Origin: Flavobacteriaceae bacterium
GTDB taxonomy: Bacteria; Bacteroidota; Bacteroidia; Flavobacteriales; Flavobacteriaceae
Reading direction: 5' to 3'
NCBI GenBank assembly: GCA_018672145.1
Contig: JABHGH010000094.1
Coordinates: 1-20,365 of the forward strand
Length of the DNA: 20,365 bases
Shown: piece by piece, positions 16,724 to 20,365 of the stretch
Layout of the letters: every line of letters starts with the position of its first letter
Numbering within the stretch: the first letter of the stretch is position 1
Translations under genes and position numbers: made by a program
The notes under the pieces: generated by a model
Database searches by the model: none
The model's input: only the letters and a program-made list of their open reading frames with translations
What the model was told of the DNA's origin: nothing

Positions 16724-17616
16724 GTTTTTTTAGTGCTGGAAAACTACTCATCACCAGTGAGTATGGGGTAATTGACGGTGCGCTTGCATTGGCTTTACCA
16801 ACAAAGCTGGGACAAACCATGACCGTTGTTCAACATGATAAAGCTGAAATTCATTGGATTGCAAAAGACGCAGATGGGCAAATATGGTTTGAGGATCAAT
16901 TCAAAATAACTGATTTTTCACCAAAGAATAGCATGGGTGAAACTGCTTTACGCTTGCAGCAATTATTTTTACTGATTCGTAAAATGAATCCACAATTTAT
17001 GTCCCCTGAGAAGGGAGTTGTGGTCGAAACTCAATTGGATTTTAATCGTGATTGGGGCCTAGGAAGTTCCTCCACACTCATTAACAATGTAGCGCAATGG
17101 GCAGGCGTTAATGCGTACCAACTGCAAAGCAAGATTTTTGGGGGAAGTGGATATGACATCGCTTGTGCTCAAAAACGTAGTCCCATAACTTATCAGCTTG
17201 TTGCTCATAAGCCGCTTGTCAATGAGGTCGTTTTTAAGCCTGGCTTTCATCAAAGTTTGCATTTTATTTATATCAACAAAAAGCAAAATAGCCGAACGGC
17301 AATCAATGAGCATTATAGAGGAATTACAGATGAAAAACGCAATTCTCTTGATGCCATAACAAAAATGCTTTTAGAAGCTAAAAGAGTGAGCGATTTTCAA
17401 AAGCTTATGATTGTGCACGAAAGTGTAATTTCTCAAATGATTGGCATACCGCCTATTCAAGAAACGTTGTTCTCAGACTATAAAGGGGTTGTTAAAAGTT
17501 TGGGTGCTTGGGGTGGTGATTTTGTTTTGGCTTGCGGACCTGAGAACAGCCAAGAGTATTTTACCCAAAAAGGATTTCCTGTGGTATTTTCATTTGCGGA
17601 CCTTATTTTGTCCTAG
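16708..17616 (+). CDS. GYDIA-family GHMP kinase, probable mevalonate-pathway kinase
   Basis: Small-molecule kinase of the GHMP superfamily (galactokinase, homoserine, mevalonate and phosphomevalonate kinases). The 302-residue protein has an N-terminal motif SAGKLLITSEYGVIDGALALALP resembling the first conserved block of mevalonate and phosphomevalonate kinases. It also has the ATP-binding glycine/serine loop GLGSSST (117-123), the motif GYDIA (148-152) that gives a Bacteroidetes subfamily its name, and the C-terminal GAWGGDFVLACG block. The start ATG is inside the end of the HMG-CoA reductase gene (16 nt overlap), so the two are almost certainly translated from one mRNA. The most likely substrate is mevalonate or phosphomevalonate, but the sequence alone does not settle which. 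Its 3' end overlaps the convergent histidine kinase by 14 nt. Confidence 0.88.
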   Translation: MAKKLSFFSAGKLLITSEYGVIDGALALALPTKLGQTMTVVQHDKAEIHWIAKDADGQIWFEDQFKITDFSPKNSMGETALRLQQLFLLIRKMNPQFMSPEKGVVVETQLDFNRDWGLGSSSTLINNVAQWAGVNAYQLQSKIFGGSGYDIACAQKRSPITYQLVAHKPLVNEVVFKPGFHQSLHFIYINKKQNSRTAINEHYRGITDEKRNSLDAITKMLLEAKRVSDFQKLMIVHESVISQMIGIPPIQETLFSDYKGVVKSLGAWGGDFVLACGPENSQEYFTQKGFPVVFSFADLILS

Positions 17617-18811
17617 ACTTAAACTCTAGTGGCACCATTAGGTTGACAGCTGTGCCATTTGCCTTGCCATCTTCATCATATAAATCTTCAATGCTGAAAC
17701 TAAGTTTACGTTTGTTATAGTAGTTAAAAATATCAATCCGTTCTTTCATGATTTTAGTAGCAAATGATTTATGGGTTGTTTCATAACCTTCACTTTGTTT
17801 TTTGGCCTCCACTCTTCCAATCCCATTGTCTATAACACGACACTTTAAAAAATAAATCTGATGATAGAAGTGAATATCAATTTTGTTCTCCACTTCTTTT
17901 GGAATCAGTCCATGAACAATTGCATTTTCAACGATAGGCTGAAGCATCATACAAGGTAAAAAAACTTGTTCTGGGATAATCTTATCATCAATGTGAAATG
18001 TCAAGTGAATGGGATTCTCCAATCGGAGTGCCTGCAAAGCAATGTAATTTTGGATATACTGGAGCTCGTCAGACAAGCTGAGTTTGTCTTGGCTGCTCAT
18101 TTCAATTGTATCTCGAATGAGTTTTGAAAACGAGGAGATGTATTTATTGAATTCTTCCTCACCATGAAGAAGCATAGCGGCCTGCATCCCATTCAATGCG
18201 TTAAAAATAAAATGTGGGTTCATCTGCGCTCGATAAGCACGTGCTTCTAGGTTTGAGATTTCTAGATCTTTATCTTTTTGAACTTTAAACACCTTGTACT
18301 CATATACTCTCCAAAGAGAAATAATTCCAACAATAACAAGTCCAATTAGCAAAAAAAACCCCCACGTTCTCCAATAAGGTGGTGGAACCTCCAAGTGGAT
18401 TTCAATCGTGTTTTCGGATTGTAGTCCATCGTTGGTCTTCCCTATGATTTGCAATATATAACTTCCATTATCAAGGCCAACCAAACGAAGTTCATCTTCA
18501 AAACTAAACCAATTGCTAGACGGACTCTCATTGTAAAGCTTAAAAAAATAGTTTATATCATCGGGGTCATCGTCTTGGTGTTTAGTGAAAAAGATGTCAA
18601 AATAATTGTCAACTCTTGAAAGTTCGACAGCTTTAATATCGCAAAGACCCTCTGTTAATGTTGTGAGCTTGTGAGTGTCTGGATTAATATACTCAATACG
18701 AATTGGTTCAATGGTGAAATTTTGGGACGAGATCTCAGTGAAAGGCATTAAAAAAAATGCTAAAATCAATAGCTGATAGCTAAAAACCGAATTGTGGAGT
18801 AAGTTTGGCAC
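17603..18811 (-). CDS. LytS/YehU-type sensor histidine kinase with extracytoplasmic domain
   Basis: Membrane sensor kinase of the His_kinase (PF06580) family, which normally signals to LytTR response regulators. The 402-residue protein has an N-terminal signal sequence (about 12-30) and a periplasmic domain with a Y_Y_Y-like beta segment (about 60-142). One membrane helix lies at about 150-167, followed by a short linker helix. The kinase core has phospho-acceptor H200 in RAQMNPHFIFNALNG and the ATP-binding N box VENAIVHG (N296) and G box DNGIGR (328-333). The long beta-propeller repeats found in many relatives are absent. The start is GTG at 18811; the frame is open only to a stop 27 nt upstream, and no ATG precedes the signal sequence. 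No response regulator is adjacent in the window. Confidence 0.9.
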   Translation of the reverse strand: MPNLLHNSVFSYQLLILAFFLMPFTEISSQNFTIEPIRIEYINPDTHKLTTLTEGLCDIKAVELSRVDNYFDIFFTKHQDDDPDDINYFFKLYNESPSSNWFSFEDELRLVGLDNGSYILQIIGKTNDGLQSENTIEIHLEVPPPYWRTWGFFLLIGLVIVGIISLWRVYEYKVFKVQKDKDLEISNLEARAYRAQMNPHFIFNALNGMQAAMLLHGEEEFNKYISSFSKLIRDTIEMSSQDKLSLSDELQYIQNYIALQALRLENPIHLTFHIDDKIIPEQVFLPCMMLQPIVENAIVHGLIPKEVENKIDIHFYHQIYFLKCRVIDNGIGRVEAKKQSEGYETTHKSFATKIMKERIDIFNYYNKRKLSFSIEDLYDEDGKANGTAVNLMVPLEFKSRTK

Positions 18812-18864
18812 GATAAATGTATTATTAATAATGTCTTAAATAATTTTTTGTTAGTTATTGTTTT

Positions 18865-18906
18865 AACGCCTGTGCTATATACTACTTAGTGCAGGCGTTT
18901 TTTTTT
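18865..18906 (+). terminator. Strong intrinsic terminator facing the + strand
   Basis: A 13-bp stem, AACGCCTGTGCTA (18865-18877) pairing with TAGTGCAGGCGTT (18887-18899) with two G-U wobbles, encloses a 9-nt loop and is followed by nine consecutive T (18898-18906). The T tract is on the + strand only; after the stem on the - strand the sequence has no T run, so termination is directional. The odd point is placement: it lies upstream of the + strand channel gene and beyond the 5' end of the - strand histidine kinase, so no + strand gene ends close to it. Confidence 0.85.
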
Positions 18907-18913
18907 AACTTTG
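18906..18913 (+). promoter_or_regulatory. Possible -7 promoter element for the mechanosensitive channel gene
   Basis: TAACTTTG fits the Bacteroidetes -7 consensus TAnnTTTG exactly and begins in the last T of the terminator tract, 45 nt before the ATG at 18959, giving a leader of about 40 nt. No clear TTG lies at the -33 distance, where the terminator stem sits instead. The location just past a terminator is what one expects for a fresh transcription start, but the call rests on one element. Confidence 0.4.
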
Positions 18914-18958
18914 ATTATCTTTATAAATGTCTAATAAAGGTAATAATTTTACTCCACT

Positions 18959-20206
18959 ATGAAATACAGTCGTCATTATCTTATCGATTTACTAGAAAAA
19001 CAAAATATGGATGCTGCTTTGGTTTGGTGGATTGACTTTTTGGTTGTGTCACTAATATTGGCTGCTATTTCGTATTTATTCGTTGTTGGCGCCAAATATG
19101 TTATCACGAATATTCTTAAAAAAATATCCAAACGCACCAAAAACCATGTAGACGATTTCTTGCTTTCTTCTAGATTCCCTGTTTATGTTGCGCGACTAAT
19201 TCCTTACTTTTTTCTGTTCTCTGTTGTCCCTTTTTGGGTGATCAACAGTGCAGAGACTACCGTGTTTATCTATTCACTTCTCAATGTTTATGGAGTAGTT
19301 ATTACGATATGGATTTTACGTAGTGTTTTGCAAGCTATTCGTTTTTTCCTGCAAACTTTACCATCATTCAAAGACAAGCCCATAGACAGCTACATCCAAG
19401 TGTTTATGCTCTTAACATGGATCATTGGGATTGTCGTGATTTTCTCTATACTCACAGGAAAAGAAATTGGCTACTTCCTGACTGCAATGGGGGCGCTATC
19501 TGCAGTGTTACTACTGGTCTTTAAAGATGTCATTTTGGGATTTGTTGCAAGCATTCAGATTGCCGCCAACGATCTTGTTCGCATTGGAGATTGGGTGACA
19601 ATGGAAAAATATGGTGCTGATGGTGATGTGATAGAAATTAACTTGTCTACTGTTAAGATTCAAAATTTTGACAAGACAATAACGACGATTCCTACATACA
19701 ATTTGATTTCTGATTCCTTTAAAAATTGGCGTGGAATGGCAGAGTCTGGAGGGCGTCGCATTAAACGATCAATACTTATCAGTACACCGAGTATTCGCTT
19801 TTTCGAAAAAGATGAACTTACAAAAATCCAAAACATAGATCGGATTTCCTCATACCTTGAAGAGATTAGCAATGAAATAGACAGCGACAATAGTTCTTCT
19901 GGCGCAAACAAAATACTCGCTATTAATGGTCGAAACCTCACTAATTTAGGCGTTTACAGAAATTATGTCGAGCAATATTTAGAAATGCACCCCAAAATCA
20001 GCAAAGATCTTACCGTAATGTGTCGTCAGCTTGCGCCAAACAAATTTGGTTGCACGCCACTAGAGGTTTATGCGTTTAGCACTGACAAAAATTGGAAAAC
20101 ATACGAGCATTTGACAGCAGATATTTTTGATCATTTACTAGCTTCTCTAGCGTATTTTAGCTTAGAAAGTTTTGAGCTGGGAAAATCAGAGAAAAACCTA
20201 GATTAG
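18959..20206 (+). CDS. YbdG-type mechanosensitive ion channel (MscS family)
   Basis: Inner-membrane channel of the MscS superfamily that opens under membrane tension and releases solutes on osmotic downshock. The 415-residue protein matches the length of E. coli YbdG, the miniconductance channel. About five membrane segments precede the pore-lining helix and beta domain (GYFLTAMGALSAVLLLVFKD, about residues 168-187). These are followed by the YbdG-characteristic GDWVTMEKYGADGDVIEI, KTITTIPTYNLISDSFKNW and RGMAESGGRRIKRSI. The C-terminal part (TNLGVYRNYVEQYL, DIFDHLLASLAYF) also fits YbdG rather than short MscS. It appears monocistronic, behind the terminator at 18865-18906, and ends 9 nt before a convergent gene. 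Confidence 0.93.
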   Translation: MKYSRHYLIDLLEKQNMDAALVWWIDFLVVSLILAAISYLFVVGAKYVITNILKKISKRTKNHVDDFLLSSRFPVYVARLIPYFFLFSVVPFWVINSAETTVFIYSLLNVYGVVITIWILRSVLQAIRFFLQTLPSFKDKPIDSYIQVFMLLTWIIGIVVIFSILTGKEIGYFLTAMGALSAVLLLVFKDVILGFVASIQIAANDLVRIGDWVTMEKYGADGDVIEINLSTVKIQNFDKTITTIPTYNLISDSFKNWRGMAESGGRRIKRSILISTPSIRFFEKDELTKIQNIDRISSYLEEISNEIDSDNSSSGANKILAINGRNLTNLGVYRNYVEQYLEMHPKISKDLTVMCRQLAPNKFGCTPLEVYAFSTDKNWKTYEHLTADIFDHLLASLAYFSLESFELGKSEKNLD

Positions 20207-20215
20207 TTTGTAAAA

Positions 20216-20365
20216 CTACGGATGTAACGCAAACGGAAACACATAACTCATCCCCATTTGCACTCCAAATCCTTGTGAGTGTGCCGGGTTTTTGATTGCT
20301 CCTATATCGCTTATTGCTGTATGAAGCTGTAAAGGCCCTACTCGAAAACCTGCAGCACAAGACCA
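20216..20365 (-). CDS. Probable outer-membrane beta-barrel protein, C-terminus only
   Basis: Only the last 49 codons are present; the gene continues beyond the right edge. In the - strand frame ending at the TAG at 20218-20216, the residues include GFRVGPLQLHTAISD and GFGVQMGMSYVFPF. These have the alternating aromatic/hydrophobic and glycine pattern of terminal beta strands, and they resemble the ends of Bacteroidetes outer-membrane barrel proteins (for example the DUF5723 type). This reading is preferred over another long - strand frame covering 20157-20360, which is Cys/Ser-rich, overlaps the channel gene and looks non-coding. The family assignment is tentative. Confidence 0.6.
   Translation of the reverse strand, partial: WSCAAGFRVGPLQLHTAISDIGAIKNPAHSQGFGVQMGMSYVFPFALHP

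Noticed and set aside
20204..20218. A small inverted repeat TAGTTT-GTA-AAACTA containing both stop codons of the convergent channel and barrel genes, as a bidirectional terminator.
   Set aside because: The stem is only 6 bp and A/T-dominated, the loop is 3 nt and there is no T tract on either strand; it follows from both genes ending in TAGTTT.
20157..20360. A 67-codon - strand open frame at the right end.
   Set aside because: It overlaps the conserved end of the channel gene and is Cys/Ser-rich; the neighbouring - strand frame ending at 20216 has a plausible beta-barrel C-terminus instead.

Overview
The window reads as a chromosomal core region of a Bacteroidetes bacterium, most likely class Flavobacteriia. 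The evidence is gene content and protein signatures rather than any marker RNA. It has a mreB-mreC-mreD-PBP2-rodA shape cluster, a flavobacterial-type surE / small membrane protein / lpxB / NlpC lipoprotein / comEC string, a class II HMG-CoA reductase beside a GHMP kinase carrying the GYDIA motif, a LytS-type histidine kinase with an N-terminal secreted domain, and a YbdG-type mechanosensitive channel. The DNA is AT-rich and upstream regions show little Shine-Dalgarno sequence, as is usual in this phylum. I see no phage, insertion sequence, CRISPR array, rRNA or tRNA, and no stretch above 300 bases lacks a gene.

Layout, left to right, is eight blocks on strictly alternating strands. (1) + strand 1-5259: the elongasome operon, mreB (5' end cut off by the window), mreC, mreD, PBP2 and rodA, with gaps or overlaps of a few bases. 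(2) - strand 8499-5260: a Prc-like tail-specific protease followed 12 nt later by an orphan DppC/OppC-type ABC permease with an apparent TTG start. (3) + strand 8623-13245: surE, a 98-residue membrane protein, lpxB, an NlpC/P60 lipoprotein and comEC, mostly overlapping. (4) - strand 15314-13235: a POT peptide transporter overlapping a secreted thioredoxin-like protein. (5) + strand 15407-17616: HMG-CoA reductase overlapping the GYDIA kinase, a mevalonate-pathway pair. (6) - strand 18811-17603: the histidine kinase. (7) + strand 18959-20206: the mechanosensitive channel. (8) - strand 20365-20216: the C-terminus of a probable outer-membrane beta-barrel protein.

The main architectural theme is compact convergent ends. 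The four tail-to-tail junctions have 0 nt gap (rodA/permease), 11 nt overlap (comEC/thioredoxin), 14 nt overlap (GHMP kinase/histidine kinase) and 9 nt gap (channel/barrel), so there is no room for ordinary intrinsic terminators between them. The only strong intrinsic terminator I can see, at 18865-18906, faces the + strand but lies beyond the 5' end of the - strand kinase gene. The HMG-CoA reductase/GHMP kinase transcript could therefore run antisense through the whole kinase gene before stopping there.

Most genes are conserved housekeeping functions: cell shape and peptidoglycan synthesis, lipid A synthesis, envelope proteolysis, peptide uptake, isoprenoid precursors and osmotic safety. I do not find a convincing new multi-gene system. 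The best leads are the transcription architecture around the histidine kinase, the unassigned GYDIA kinase, the orphan permease, and the small membrane protein embedded before lpxB.
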